Source: Deinococcus sp. YIM 134068 (lineage in GTDB: Bacteria > Deinococcota > Deinococci > Deinococcales > Deinococcaceae). From it: a stretch of DNA of 26,615 nucleotides. The stretch spans positions 1 through 26,615 of the forward strand of contig NZ_JAZHPF010000033.1 of assembly GCF_036543075.1 (NCBI RefSeq). Reading direction: 5' to 3'. Both the position numbers and the translations under genes were made by a program. Positions 7,714 through 17,361 of this stretch are shown one piece after another. The notes under the pieces are model-generated. The model made no database searches and was not told the origin of the DNA. It was given only the letters and a program-made list of their open reading frames with translations. The number at the start of each line of letters is the position of its first letter. Within the stretch, counting starts at the first letter, position 1.

Positions 7714-7760
7714 GCCAGTCGCCAGTCGCCAGTCGCCAGTCGCCAGTCGCCAGTCGCCAG
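7714..7760. repeat. Tandem heptamer array (GCCAGTC), 6.7 units
   Basis: Six perfect GCCAGTC units plus GCCAG, the longest array in the window. It lies in the 358-bp gap between the two TerC genes. Perfect identity of all units suggests recent expansion. Confidence 0.92.
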
Positions 7761-7800
7761 GGGAAGAGGAATGGCCTTCAAGCGTTCGACGAAGAACGGT

Positions 7801-7829
7801 GTCATGCTGAGCACAGTGAAGCATCCCCC
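7801..7829 (+). repeat. Dispersed 29-bp element, copy 1
   Basis: Starts GTCATGCTGAGCACAG and ends GAAGCATCCCCC. Its inverted partner is at 23005-23033, 25 of 29 bases identical, with all four differences being transitions. Elements of the type GTCATGCTGAGC...GAAGCATC are scattered in many bacterial genomes; function unknown. Confidence 0.75.
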
Positions 7830-7910
7830 AACGTGTGACAGAAGGCCCAACGCTCGCGCTCAGGGGGACAATTCTTCTTTCGTCAACTGCTCTGGAAGTC
7901 TTTTCCTGAC

Positions 7911-7942
7911 GGCTGAGAGCTGACCGCTGACTGCTGACCGCT
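7911..7942. repeat. Heptamer array, GGCTGAG/AGCTGAC family
   Basis: Units GGCTGAG, AGCTGAC, CGCTGAC, TGCTGAC, CGCT. The 14-bp pair GGCTGAGAGCTGAC occurs exactly, inverted, twice at 26460-26487, showing a dispersed family. Confidence 0.8.
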
Positions 7943-8001
7943 CTCCCAGGCGAAGGGGCCGAACCCCTCACAGGCCCGGCCCCCTGTCCTCCCAACTCTC
8001 C

Positions 8002-8769
<768 letters not shown>

Positions 8770-8923
8770 CAGGGGGGTCTCCAAAGAGAGGGGCGAGCGC
8801 AACGCAGACGGGGCGCTCGGGCGAGGGGACGAAGTGGGCACCACCGGGAAGACCCGGACGCACGGCTCGGGGCACGTTCCCGTCCACTCTCCGGGAGAAG
8901 TTGTGCACCGTTCCTAAGTGCCG

Positions 8924-8940
8924 GGTGAAGGACCTTTACC
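8924..8940. promoter_or_regulatory. 17-bp palindrome, candidate operator
   Basis: GGTGAAGGACCTTTACC: 8-bp arms around a single A with one mismatch; a further G/C pair extends it to 9-bp arms. It lies 155 bp upstream of TerC paralog 2 and ~80 bp past the end of the TetR gene. Size and symmetry suit a dimeric regulator such as the adjacent TetR protein, but the link is inference; it also contains an ACCTTTACC string that resembles, without supporting, a riboswitch end. Confidence 0.4.
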
Positions 8941-8969
8941 CTCGGGTGTTCCTGCCTGGGGGAGCAGCG

Positions 8970-8998
8970 TGGGGAAAAGATCGAGTCCACTCCCCACG
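8970..8998. other. GC-rich hairpin after the TetR gene
   Basis: GTGGGGA ... TCCCCAC arms of 7 bp flank a 15-nt loop about 20 bp downstream of the tetR stop. There is no T-run on the minus strand, so it is at best a weak or factor-assisted terminator. Confidence 0.35.
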
Positions 8999-9018
8999 GA
9001 CCCCTTCCCGCCGACAAG

Positions 9019-9618
9019 TCACCCCCTCGCCACCGCCCCGTCGAGGTACACGCTCAGGAGTGCCCGCGCCGTGCCGTGCGGGTCGGCGGGCGGCGCTCCC
9101 GTCACGAGCGGATAGAGCAGCGCGAGGAGCGCCCGCGTCAGCACGGCGGGGGGCAGATCGGCGCGCAGTTCGCCCCGGCCCGCCGCCCCCTCGATCAGCC
9201 GGGTCAGGCCGCCCATCCACACCCGGCGGTACTCACCCTCGAAGGCGGCGCGGCGCTCTGGCGAGACGTGGCGCAACTCGCCTGCCAGTTGCAGTCCCAC
9301 CCGCTGCTCGGGCGCACTCGCCAGCAGGTCGCCCACCAGAACTTCCAGTTGCGAGCGGATGCCGACTTGCCCCTCCGCGTGCGCCACCAGCCGACTCAGG
9401 CCCGACAGCGTGCCGTTGAGCATCGCCAGGAAGAGGGCCTCCTTGTCGGCGTAGTGGTGGTACAGGGCGGGCTTGGTCACGCCGACCGCCGCCGCCACCT
9501 CGCGCATCGAGACCCCGTGGTAGCCGCTCGCCACGAACAGCCGCGCCGCCTCGGTGAGGATGCGGGCGCGGGTCGTGTCGGGAACGGGCGGGGCGGTCGG
9601 GAGCGGGGGCACGGTCAC
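9019..9618 (-). CDS. TetR/AcrR-family transcriptional regulator
   Basis: The 199-residue protein has the TetR N-terminal DNA-binding domain: ARILTEAARLFVASGYHGVSM, then the helix-turn-helix VAAAVGVTKPALYHHYADKEALF. The C-terminal ligand-binding half is alpha-helical and of usual length; its effector cannot be predicted. I chose the GTG at 9618 because TATCAT ends 6 nt upstream (leaderless) and the domain starts ~14 residues later; an alternative 33-residue extension is proline/glycine-rich and would cross this promoter. Neighbours are TerC paralog 2 downstream on the same strand and the divergent PP2C gene upstream. Possible targets are the palindrome at 8924-8940 or its own promoter (inference). 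Confidence 0.9.
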   Translation of the reverse strand: MTVPPLPTAPPVPDTTRARILTEAARLFVASGYHGVSMREVAAAVGVTKPALYHHYADKEALFLAMLNGTLSGLSRLVAHAEGQVGIRSQLEVLVGDLLASAPEQRVGLQLAGELRHVSPERRAAFEGEYRRVWMGGLTRLIEGAAGRGELRADLPPAVLTRALLALLYPLVTGAPPADPHGTARALLSVYLDGAVARG

Positions 9619-9624
9619 GGGCGC

Positions 9625-9630
9625 ATGATA
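9625..9630 (-). promoter_or_regulatory. Leaderless -10 element (TATCAT) of the tetR-like gene
   Basis: TATCAT is followed by GCGCCC and the GTG at 9618. It is part of the argument for choosing this start. Confidence 0.6.
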
Positions 9631-9871
9631 GCCCGGCCCAGGGCGAACGTCCCGGTTCACCCACCCGTCGGCCCCCACCGGACCCTCGCTCAGTGGGGGA
9701 AACAACCTCCTTCCCACGCTGGTAAGCTCGCGGGAGAGCCGGGGCAGGGAAGCGGCGGTTGCTCGTCGTCACTGACAGCAGGAGTGCCAGAGCATGCGGG
9801 GGTGGGGAGGGTGTCCTCAACCCCCTCGCCGACACAATGAGGTGAACAGGGGCGGGCTTTGACGTGCGTTT

Positions 9872-9888
9872 ATTCAAGAAATTTGAAT
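9872..9888. promoter_or_regulatory. AT-rich 17-bp palindrome at the PP2C promoter, candidate operator
   Basis: ATTCAAGAAATTTGAAT has perfect 6-bp arms and a 5-bp centre. It ends 11 bp upstream of the TATATT -10 element, occupying the -35 region of the PP2C gene, where no normal -35 is present. A bound regulator would therefore control the promoter directly. It does not match the Deinococcus radiation/desiccation motif as I remember it (TTATGT...ACATAA). TTGACG at 9859-9864 could be the -35 of a second promoter overlapping the palindrome. Confidence 0.5.
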
Positions 9889-9899
9889 GAACGTCCCCT

Positions 9900-9905
9900 T
9901 ATATT
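9900..9905 (+). promoter_or_regulatory. Leaderless promoter (TATATT) of the PP2C gene
   Basis: TATATT ends 6 nt before the ATG at 9912. The region is strikingly AT-rich for this window. No Shine-Dalgarno sequence lies between. Confidence 0.7.
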
Positions 9906-9911
9906 GGTCAC

Positions 9912-11003
9912 ATGCGCGCCGCAGCGACGCCCCCGCTGTCCTCCGGCCTGTTCACGGACGTGGGGCGGCAACGGGACGTGAATCAGGACGCCGCCCTGGC
10001 CCTCGACCTGCCGGGCGGTGGCCTGTTCGCGGTCGCCGACGGCATGGGCGGGCACGCGGCGGGCGAACTCGCGGCGAATCTGGCGCTCGACACGCTGGGG
10101 CAGCGGTATCTCTCCGGGCGCGGGCGCACCCAGCCCCCCGAGCGGCTGGCGGAGGCGGTGCAGGCGGCGAACCTCGCGGTCGTGCGGCACGCGGTCGGCG
10201 AATACGTGGGCATGGGCACGACCCTGCTCGCGGTTCTGATCGACGGGGGGGCGGCCCTCGTCGCGCACGTGGGCGACTCGCGCGCCTACCTGCTGCGGGG
10301 CGGCGAACTCCACCGCCTGACCGACGACCACTCATGGGTGGCCGAGCAACTGCGGCTGGGGCACCTCACCGAGGAGGAGGCGCGCGACCACCAGTGGCGG
10401 AGCGTGGTGAGCAACGCGCTGGGCGGCGAGGAGCGGGTGCGGCTCGAACTGTTCGGCCTGCCCCTGCGCGCGGGGGACCGCCTGCTGCTGTGCAGCGACG
10501 GCCTGAACGGCGTCCTGACCGACCCCCAGCTTCTCGCCCTGCTCGTCCGGCCCGGTGCCCCCGACCACGTGGCCCGCCTGCTCGTGGACGCCGCGAACGA
10601 CGCGGGCGGCCCGGACAACATCACCGCCGTGGTCGTGGACGTGGCCCGCCCCGGACGCCTGCCCCGCTACACGCTGCCTGGGCGCCAGCCCGACGGCCCC
10701 ACCTACGTGGACCTGCTCCTCAGCGTCCGCCGGGGCAGCAGCCCGCTGACGTACCTGCTGCTGACGCTGGCGTACTTCACCCTCCTCGGCGTGATGCTCA
10801 TTCCCGAGCGCCGCCTCCTCATCGGGCTGGTCGGTGCCCTGCTGCTGGGGGGCGTGGTGGTCTTCCAGCGGGTGCGGCGGACCCGCCGGGGAGGGGCGGT
10901 TCCCCCCCGCGCCGCGTCCGTCACCCGCATGCTGTCCCCCGCGCTCGCCCGGCCCCCGCGCCCGCCACGCGGCGACCGGACGCCCGGCACCGGCTCCCGG
11001 TAG
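9912..11003 (+). CDS. Membrane-anchored PP2C-type Ser/Thr protein phosphatase
   Basis: The 363-residue protein has a complete PP2C (PPM) catalytic domain at residues ~10-245: [12 protein letters not shown] (D26), [11 protein letters not shown] (D43), [27 protein letters not shown] (D196) and [12 protein letters not shown] (D235). All metal-binding Asp residues are present, so it should dephosphorylate Ser/Thr phosphoproteins, typically partnering Hanks-type kinases; no kinase gene is in this window. A linker leads to two transmembrane helices (~279-297 and ~301-318) and a basic/proline-rich tail, so the catalytic domain is probably held at the inner face of the membrane. The ATG at 9912 is set by the leaderless TATATT. 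RidA follows 109 bp downstream with its own promoter-like element. Confidence 0.93.
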   Translation: MRAAATPPLSSGLFTDVGRQRDVNQDAALALDLPGGGLFAVADGMGGHAAGELAANLALDTLGQRYLSGRGRTQPPERLAEAVQAANLAVVRHAVGEYVGMGTTLLAVLIDGGAALVAHVGDSRAYLLRGGELHRLTDDHSWVAEQLRLGHLTEEEARDHQWRSVVSNALGGEERVRLELFGLPLRAGDRLLLCSDGLNGVLTDPQLLALLVRPGAPDHVARLLVDAANDAGGPDNITAVVVDVARPGRLPRYTLPGRQPDGPTYVDLLLSVRRGSSPLTYLLLTLAYFTLLGVMLIPERRLLIGLVGALLLGGVVVFQRVRRTRRGGAVPPRAASVTRMLSPALARPPRPPRGDRTPGTGSR

Positions 11004-11101
11004 AGCAGTTCTCCGAGTTCCACCGTCCTGCCCGATTAAATACACTCGCTCCCCTCGGACAAGGGGAGGCCGGGAAGAGCCGCCTCTTTTGCCGGATGTT
11101 C

Positions 11102-11107
11102 TAGAGT
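11102..11107 (+). promoter_or_regulatory. Leaderless -10 element (TAGAGT) of ridA
   Basis: TAGAGT is followed by GGGGC and the ATG at 11113 (5 nt). GGGG could also act as a weak ribosome-binding site, so this is less certain than the others. Confidence 0.45.
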
Positions 11108-11112
11108 GGGGC

Positions 11113-11490
11113 ATGAAAGACATCGTGGAGACCACGGGCGCGCCCGCCGCCATCGGCCCGTACAGCCAGGCCGCCCGCTTCGGCACCCTCGTCGTCACCA
11201 GCGGCCAGATTCCCCTGCGGCCCGACGGCACCCTCGTCGAGGGCAACATCGAGGCCCAGACCCGTCAGGTCATCGAGAACCTCGTCGCCGTCCTCGCCGC
11301 CGCCGGGACCGACCTCGCCCACGTCGTCAAGACCACCGTCTTCCTCGCCGACATGAACGAGTTTGCCGCGATGAACGCCGTGTACGCCGAATATTTCGAG
11401 GCCCCCTATCCCGCCCGCAGCACGGTGCAGGTCGCCCGGCTGCCGCGTGACGTGAGGGTGGAGATCGAGGTGCTGGCGGAAGTGGGGTGA
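11113..11490 (+). CDS. ridA: RidA-family 2-iminobutanoate/2-iminopropanoate deaminase
   Basis: The 125-residue protein has the full RidA (YjgF/YER057c) pattern: GAPAAIGPYSQA, TSGQIPL, NLVAVLAAAGTDL, VVKTTVFLADM, YFEAPYPARSTVQVARLP and VEIEVLA. Arg102, equivalent to the catalytic Arg of E. coli RidA, and the C-terminal Glu pair are present, supporting hydrolysis of reactive enamines/imines released by PLP-dependent dehydratases. RidA acts as a cytosolic trimer. Length is normal. The ATG at 11113 fits both the family start and the upstream TAGAGT. It lies downstream of the phosphatase gene on the same strand, but no functional link is known. A repeat-filled gap follows the stop codon immediately. 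Confidence 0.95.
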   Translation: MKDIVETTGAPAAIGPYSQAARFGTLVVTSGQIPLRPDGTLVEGNIEAQTRQVIENLVAVLAAAGTDLAHVVKTTVFLADMNEFAAMNAVYAEYFEAPYPARSTVQVARLPRDVRVEIEVLAEVG

Positions 11491-11501
11491 GGGGTCGGGA
11501 G

Positions 11502-11559
11502 GTCGAGAAGTCGGGGGTCGAGCGGTCGAGCGGTCGAGGAGTCGAGAAGTCGGGGGTCG
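11502..11559. repeat. Direct repeat pair of 19 bp with 39-bp period
   Basis: GTCGAGAAGTCGGGGGTCG occurs exactly at 11502-11520 and 11541-11559. Between them run shorter GTCGAGCG units. The second copy leads directly into two GTCGCCA heptamers (11556-11570). It lies right after ridA. Confidence 0.85.
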
Positions 11560-11740
11560 CCAGTCGCCAGGAAAGGACTGGGGCGGTGGAGAGTGGACGG
11601 CCACGGCGGGTTATTGGTCTATCTTCCGAGGACGACCAGTCCGTTCACCCCTTCTAACCTCCTTGCAGGGGACGTTTGGTATGAACTGCGAATCGGACAG
11701 TGGGAGCGTTTTCGTCATTTGGTAGAGGGACGAGCGGTGC

Positions 11741-11846
11741 TCGTCACCCCTCTCCCCGACCCTCTCCCGCAAGGGGAGAGGGAGAGAAAAACACGTTTGG
11801 CACGCTCATTCTTCTGTTACACATCGAGCGTTCAAGGGGGAGGCGC
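11741..11846. repeat. GC-rich composite dispersed repeat, copy B
   Basis: Starts GCTCGTCACCCCTCTCCCC, with the inverted core CCCTCTCCCGCAAGGGGAGAGGG (arms CCCTCTCCC and GGGAGAGGG). Then comes a spacer with AAAAACACG and the module ACACATCGAGCGTTCAAG ending GGCGCTAAAG. Copy A at 112-230 carries both modules inverted; copy C at 25769-25842 carries the first. Confidence 0.8.
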
Positions 11847-12001
11847 TAAAGACACAGCTCCTCGTGTCCTGTGCTCTGGAGTAGGCCACACGTCGGCGGG
11901 AAGACGGCTGCCCCGTGAAGTTCTGGCGACTGTCCCCTGGCGACTCCCCTTTGTGCCGCCGCTCTCGACGCCCCCCCTCCGGACGTGACATCCTGGGGGG
12001 C

Positions 12002-12829
<828 letters not shown>

Positions 12830-12847
12830 GCGGGAAAGCAAAAGAAG

Positions 12848-12872
12848 CCCTTCCTCCTCGGGAGGGTTTTTT
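12848..12872 (+). terminator. Rho-independent terminator, probably bidirectional
   Basis: CCCTTCC-tcctc-GGGAGGG (7 bp, one G-T pair) followed by six T, 19 bp after the PSP1 stop. On the minus strand the hairpin is followed by CTTCTTTTG, so it can also serve scpA, whose stop is 6 bp away. Confidence 0.88.
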
Positions 12873-12877
12873 CGCCT

Positions 12878-13612
12878 TCAGCCCTCCGCCACCTGCGACG
12901 TGACCTCGATCTCCCCGTAGCTCTCCGCCTGCGTCACACTGAAGCTGCCCTCCTTCACGCCCTCCAGCAGCGCGGCGAAATACGTTGTGCGCTCGCCCCA
13001 GTCCTGCGCCGGAACGCCCCGGAAGGAGAAGGTCCGCAGCCGACTCCCGAAGGCGCGCAGAGCACCCAGCGCGTCCGCCAGCGTCAGCCGCTCGCGGGCG
13101 AGGAGCGGCACCTCGACCTCCCGCACGGCATTCTGCGCGGCCCGCACGAGTTTGGCGAGGCTGCCCTGCGTATTGCGCTTGCGTTCCCGGCGGGGCAGGT
13201 CCAACGGCACGGCCCGCGCGGGAATCAGCCCCTCCCGCTCCCGTCGCCGGGCGGCGAGGAAGTTCACCAGCGCCCCCAGCTCCGCCAGCGCCTCCACGCC
13301 CTCGATCACGTCGTCCAGCGGATCGTCCGCCTCGTCAGACTCAAACGCCTCTTCTGGCTGCGGCAGGAGGAGACGGGCCTTGAGCGCGATCACGTTCGCC
13401 AGCGTGGGCAGAATCTCCGGGTGCGCCTCCGCGAAAGCCGGGCCGATCCACGCCAGCACCTCCCGCGTGAGGGTGAGCAAGGCCACCTCCCCCGGCGTCA
13501 CCCGCCCCGCCCGGAGCGCCGCCGCGAGGTCGGTCAAGGACCCCTCGAAGCCCGGCAGCCGGGCGACGAAGCCTGCTGGAACGGGGGTGGGAGGGGCGGC
13601 AAGAACGGTCAA
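12878..13612 (-). CDS. scpA: Segregation and condensation protein A (kleisin)
   Basis: The 244-residue protein has the ScpA layout. The N-terminal LPGFEGSLTDLAAALRAG corresponds to the kleisin segment FEGPLDLLLxLI that contacts SMC; a TLTREVLAWI helix and the ALKARLLLPQP helix follow, then an acidic linker (EEAFESDEADDPLDD) and a C-terminal winged helix with VTFAALLEG-like and SYGEIEV elements. It should bridge SMC dimers in chromosome condensation; smc and scpB are not in the window. The start is TTG at 13612, chosen because GGGAGGAG lies 5-7 nt upstream; the earlier in-frame TTG at 13648 gives a Trp/Gly-rich leader and lacks such a site. It follows trpS by 40 bp on the same strand, so co-transcription is likely. 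Confidence 0.85.
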   Translation of the reverse strand: MTVLAAPPTPVPAGFVARLPGFEGSLTDLAAALRAGRVTPGEVALLTLTREVLAWIGPAFAEAHPEILPTLANVIALKARLLLPQPEEAFESDEADDPLDDVIEGVEALAELGALVNFLAARRREREGLIPARAVPLDLPRRERKRNTQGSLAKLVRAAQNAVREVEVPLLARERLTLADALGALRAFGSRLRTFSFRGVPAQDWGERTTYFAALLEGVKEGSFSVTQAESYGEIEVTSQVAEG

Positions 13613-13652
13613 ACGCTCCTCCCACCCCCCACAGCCCACACCCCACAACCAC

Positions 13653-14651
<999 letters not shown>

Positions 14652-14660
14652 ACGCGGGCG

Positions 14661-14666
14661 ATTCTA
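14661..14666 (-). promoter_or_regulatory. Promoter -10 (TAGAAT) of trpS
   Basis: TAGAAT is a near-consensus -10, 9 nt upstream of the ATG; no good -35. It sits in a 17-bp string (14652-14668) that recurs exactly at 17114-17130. Confidence 0.6.
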
Positions 14667-14862
14667 GCGGGCGAGGGGGGGAGCCGTCCTGCGCCATGTG
14701 ACGGAGGTGGTGGGAAGTCCTACGGCGTCGTTCTGGTGGAGGAGCGGTGAACCTCACGTCGAGGCCAATGTCTTGCTCCTCCCTCCTCGTGGGGGAGGCT
14801 GGGAGGGGGGGGAATCTGACGACCGGGCCGCGCCCCTCACCCGTCAACCTACACGGACACCG

Positions 14863-14899
14863 AGCAAACAAGAGCGGCCCCCCATTCCTGGGAGGCCGC
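14863..14899 (-). terminator. Rho-independent terminator of the foldase gene
   Basis: On the minus strand GCGGCCTCCC-aggaat-GGGGGGCCGC (10 bp, one G-T) is followed by TCTTGTTTG. It lies 18 bp past the stop codon at 14918. Confidence 0.85.
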
Positions 14900-14917
14900 C
14901 CCCTGAACCGCCGAAGC

Positions 14918-16903
14918 TTACCGTTCGGTCGTACCGCTGTTGCTGCTGTTCGTGCTGCCCGACTCCGACGTGCCGCTCCCCGTCGCGGGAGTTTCGGTCG
15001 CCGGGGTCCCACCCGCGCTTCTAGTCCCGGTGCCGCTGCCCTGGGCGGGGGTAGTGCCCGTCCCCTCGCTGCCCGCCGCCGGAGTGGCCGGAGTCTGCGT
15101 CGCTGGAGTCTTGGGCGTCTGCGCCGCGACCCGCTTCTCCTGCGCGGCGAGCACCTTCTGAAGGTTGTTCACGGGCTTGAGCGTGGCGATCTGCGCGGCG
15201 AGGTATGCCTGCCCGGCCTCCTGACGCTTCTGGGCGAGGACCTGCTCACGAATCTGGTCGCGCACCTCCGCGAGGGGCTTGACGGTCGCGCGCTGGAGGT
15301 CGCTCACGGCGGCGACCACAAACCGCTCGCCGACCTGCACCACGCCCGTGAGGCTGGTGTCGCCGACGGCCCGCAGGTTCTGGGCGGTGAAGATGGCGGC
15401 GCTCAGCTCCTCGCCGAGCGTCTCCGCGCCCGCCGTGACCTGGCCGCGCTCGCTGACCGTGCCCCCACCACGGGCGGCGGCGGTGACGAGGCTGCCCTGG
15501 CCGCTCCAGCCCTGGGCGAACGCCTGGGCTTTGGCGCGGTCGGCGAAGCTCACCTCGGTGAGGGTGGCGCTGCCGGGCGTCTCGAACTGGGCGCGGTTCT
15601 CGGTGTAGTACGCCTGGAGGTCGGTGTCCGTCACCCGCACGTCGCGGGCACCGTAGGCCGCGAGCGCCGCCGCCACCTCCTGCCGGGTGCCCGCCAGCGC
15701 GAGCTTGCGGTCCTGGGCGATCTTCTGCGCGCCGAAGCCCTGAATCAGCCCCTCGACGACCTGCGGCTTGAGGATGCCGTTCACGAGCTGCCCGGCCTGG
15801 TCCGCCGGGACCTGCCCCAGCAGCCCGGCGAACTGCTGGTTGTTCACGACCTGCGCCACCACGTCCGCGTAGGGGATGTTCTGCCCGGCCACCTGCGCCA
15901 CCGCCGGATTCTCGGTCTTCCAGTTGGGGTCCACGGCCTCGATCTTCACGTCGCGCTCAAGGTCGCTGGCCCACCGCTCCACGACCGCGTTCTTCTTCTG
16001 CTCGTTCACGGCGGTCACGGCGTCGGCCTTCGCGTCCTCGAACGGCTTGGTGGCGGGCGCGAGGAAGCGCTCCACCTTCACGATGTAGAACTTGCCGCCG
16101 CTCTGCACCACGTCGGTGATGCCGCCGCTCGTCAGGGCGAAGGCCGCCGCGCCCACCTCGGCGGGCAGGGCCACCTGCGCGACCGGGCGGGGGCTGCCGT
16201 TCTCGACCGGGCCGAGCGCGCCGCCCCGATCCTTGAACTCGGTGCTGTTCGCGCTGGCGAGCTGGGCGAAGTCCGCCCCACCGCGCGCCTGGGCGAGCAG
16301 AGCCTTCGCCTTCGCCTCGTCGGCCACCACGATCTGACGGCCCACGACGCGCGCCTCGGTGCGGAAGGCCTGCGGGTTGAGGTCGTAGTACAGCCGCGCT
16401 TCCGCGTCGGTGGCGGGGGCGGCGGTCTTCTGAAGCTCCTCGACCTTGCGCTGCACGGCGAGCTGGTCGCGCACCTGTGCCCGGTAGGCGGCGTCGGTGA
16501 GACCCACGCCCTGAAGCGCGTCCGTCCAGGCCCCATTGTCGGTGAGGTTGTTCGCCTCGCGCACCTGATCGACCTGCTTGTTCACGTCCGCGCGGCTCAC
16601 GTCGATGTCCGCCGCCGCCTGCTTGTAGAGCTGCTGCCGGACGGCCTGCGACACGATGAAGGTCTTGAAGTCGTCGGCCAGCACGCCCGTCTCCGCGCTG
16701 GCGAGGACCGGGTTGCTCTGCCGGATGGCCTCCAGCTCCTCCACGGTGATGGTCTGGCCGTTCACCGTGAGGGCGGGGGTGCCCGTCTGGCGGTTGCCGC
16801 CGAAGAGCGAGCCGACGTTGGGCGTGAACTGGTAGGCCATGCCGACCACCAGCATGAGTGCGAGAACGCCCAGCAGGACGTTCACGACCTTTTTGTTCTT
16901 CAC
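14918..16903 (-). CDS. SurA/PpiD-like exported peptidyl-prolyl isomerase or chaperone
   Basis: The 661-residue protein starts with a basic N-terminus and one hydrophobic helix (residues ~6-24), likely a membrane anchor facing the periplasm. A SurA-like N-terminal segment follows (TVNGQTITVEELEAI; AVRQQLYKQAAADIDVS), then a parvulin-like region (~175-275: VVGRQIVVADEAKAKALL ... STEFKDRGGALGPVENG ... VQSGGKFYIVKVERF). A second SurA-N/parvulin-like repeat (~315-575) repeats this order (QNIPYADVVAQVV; ATLTEVSFADRAKAQAFA; VGERFVVAAVSDL). The last ~65 residues are a Ser/Thr/Gly/Pro/Ala-rich tail of unknown use. The role is folding of exported envelope proteins. The start is GTG at 16903 with AGGAG 5 nt upstream. 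It is divergent from tRNA-Arg, whose promoter overlaps its start region. Confidence 0.88.
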   Translation of the reverse strand: MKNKKVVNVLLGVLALMLVVGMAYQFTPNVGSLFGGNRQTGTPALTVNGQTITVEELEAIRQSNPVLASAETGVLADDFKTFIVSQAVRQQLYKQAAADIDVSRADVNKQVDQVREANNLTDNGAWTDALQGVGLTDAAYRAQVRDQLAVQRKVEELQKTAAPATDAEARLYYDLNPQAFRTEARVVGRQIVVADEAKAKALLAQARGGADFAQLASANSTEFKDRGGALGPVENGSPRPVAQVALPAEVGAAAFALTSGGITDVVQSGGKFYIVKVERFLAPATKPFEDAKADAVTAVNEQKKNAVVERWASDLERDVKIEAVDPNWKTENPAVAQVAGQNIPYADVVAQVVNNQQFAGLLGQVPADQAGQLVNGILKPQVVEGLIQGFGAQKIAQDRKLALAGTRQEVAAALAAYGARDVRVTDTDLQAYYTENRAQFETPGSATLTEVSFADRAKAQAFAQGWSGQGSLVTAAARGGGTVSERGQVTAGAETLGEELSAAIFTAQNLRAVGDTSLTGVVQVGERFVVAAVSDLQRATVKPLAEVRDQIREQVLAQKRQEAGQAYLAAQIATLKPVNNLQKVLAAQEKRVAAQTPKTPATQTPATPAAGSEGTGTTPAQGSGTGTRSAGGTPATETPATGSGTSESGSTNSSNSGTTER

Positions 16904-16932
16904 TTGATCTCCTCTTGGACGCGTGCTAAGTT
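16904..16932 (+). promoter_or_regulatory. Promoter of tRNA-Arg(CCG), overlapping a divergent -10
   Basis: TTGATC (16904-16909), a 17-bp spacer and TAAGTT (16927-16932) put transcription start ~5 nt before the tRNA. This is the best -35/-10 pair in the window. On the minus strand the same bases give TAACTT (16928-16933), a possible -10 for the foldase gene, so the two promoters could share one site. Confidence 0.7.
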
Positions 16933-16940
16933 ACCTGAGC

Positions 16941-17020
<80 letters not shown>

Positions 17021-17032
17021 CCCCCACCGAGA

Positions 17033-17063
17033 ACGCCACCCCTGCGGGTGGTGTTTTCGTTGT
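17033..17063 (+). terminator. Rho-independent terminator after tRNA-Arg
   Basis: ACGCCACCC-ctgc-GGGTGGTGT (9 bp, one G-T) is followed by TTTTCGTTGT, 12 bp past the tRNA CCA end. Confidence 0.85.
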
Positions 17064-17113
17064 ATCCCCAGCCGGTTAAGCGGGCGGGTGAACGCGGCAG
17101 GCTCCGAAAACGC

Positions 17114-17130
17114 ACGCGGGCGATTCTAGC
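17114..17130 (-). promoter_or_regulatory. Copy of the trpS promoter string, unassigned
   Basis: The 17 bp are identical to 14652-14668 and include TAGAAT on the minus strand (17123-17128). Reading from here would cross the tRNA antisense and enter the foldase gene with a ~210-nt leader. It may be a true distal promoter or a chance or repeat copy. Confidence 0.35.
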
Positions 17131-17349
17131 ACGGTCCCTCCACAGCGCATGAAGTGGGAAATGGCGTGCTGGCGGCGGTTTTTCTATTGTGATCTCATGC
17201 CTTCGGGGCCTGGCTCTTTGGGGGAGAAGAAAAGCAGAGGCCTCCTTTCTTTCGCTTTCCTCGTGGGGGACTCGCAGAGCCGTGACGCAGAGAGCCGGGG
17301 GAGGGGGCCACGTGACGACCCCACCGCCCACCGCCCCACCCCCGCCCTG

Positions 17350-17355
17350 TACCCT
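17350..17355 (+). promoter_or_regulatory. Leaderless -10 element (TACCCT) of the SIS-domain gene
   Basis: TACCCT is followed by GGCGGC and the ATG at 17362 (6 nt). A competing element, TATTGT (17185-17190), precedes an in-frame ATG at 17197 with the same 6-nt spacing. Confidence 0.55.
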
Positions 17356-17361
17356 GGCGGC

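Larger units (their letters stand above)
7644..8001. other. Intergenic gap between TerC genes, packed with repeats
   Basis: No gene is supported. From low to high coordinate it holds the TerC1 -10 element (7650-7655), the GCCAGTC array (7714-7760), a 29-bp dispersed element (7801-7829) and a second heptamer array of GNCTGAC-type units (7911-7942). No TerC-associated manganese riboswitch (yybP-ykoY: GGGGAGTAG ... ACCTTTGCC) could be found. Confidence 0.75.
11491..12001. other. 511-bp gap between ridA and the PSP1 gene
   Basis: No intact gene is supported. 11491-11570 is repeat DNA. At 11606-11740 one plus-strand frame reads protein-like (LLVYLPRTT ... DVWYELRIGQWERFRHLVEG) with low third-position GC unlike its neighbours, possibly a remnant of foreign DNA; it runs into the composite repeat at 11741. 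11741-11846 is composite repeat copy B, and the rest to 12001 is unassigned. Confidence 0.5.

Noticed and set aside
7714..7760. CRISPR-like array
   Set aside because: The units are contiguous 7-mers without spacers, and no cas genes are present.
8770..9018. yybP-ykoY manganese riboswitch upstream of TerC paralog 2
   Set aside because: ACCTTTACC and GGGGAGTGG strings are present, but in the wrong order or on the wrong strand for the motif; the first is part of a simple palindrome.
9872..9888. Radiation/desiccation response motif at the PP2C promoter
   Set aside because: The sequence does not match the known TTATGT...ACATAA dyad as recalled.
11593..11988. Plus-strand 131-codon frame as a gene
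   Set aside because: More than half of it translates the composite repeat (PLPDPLPQGERE type), a common false reading; only a short stretch before it looks coding.
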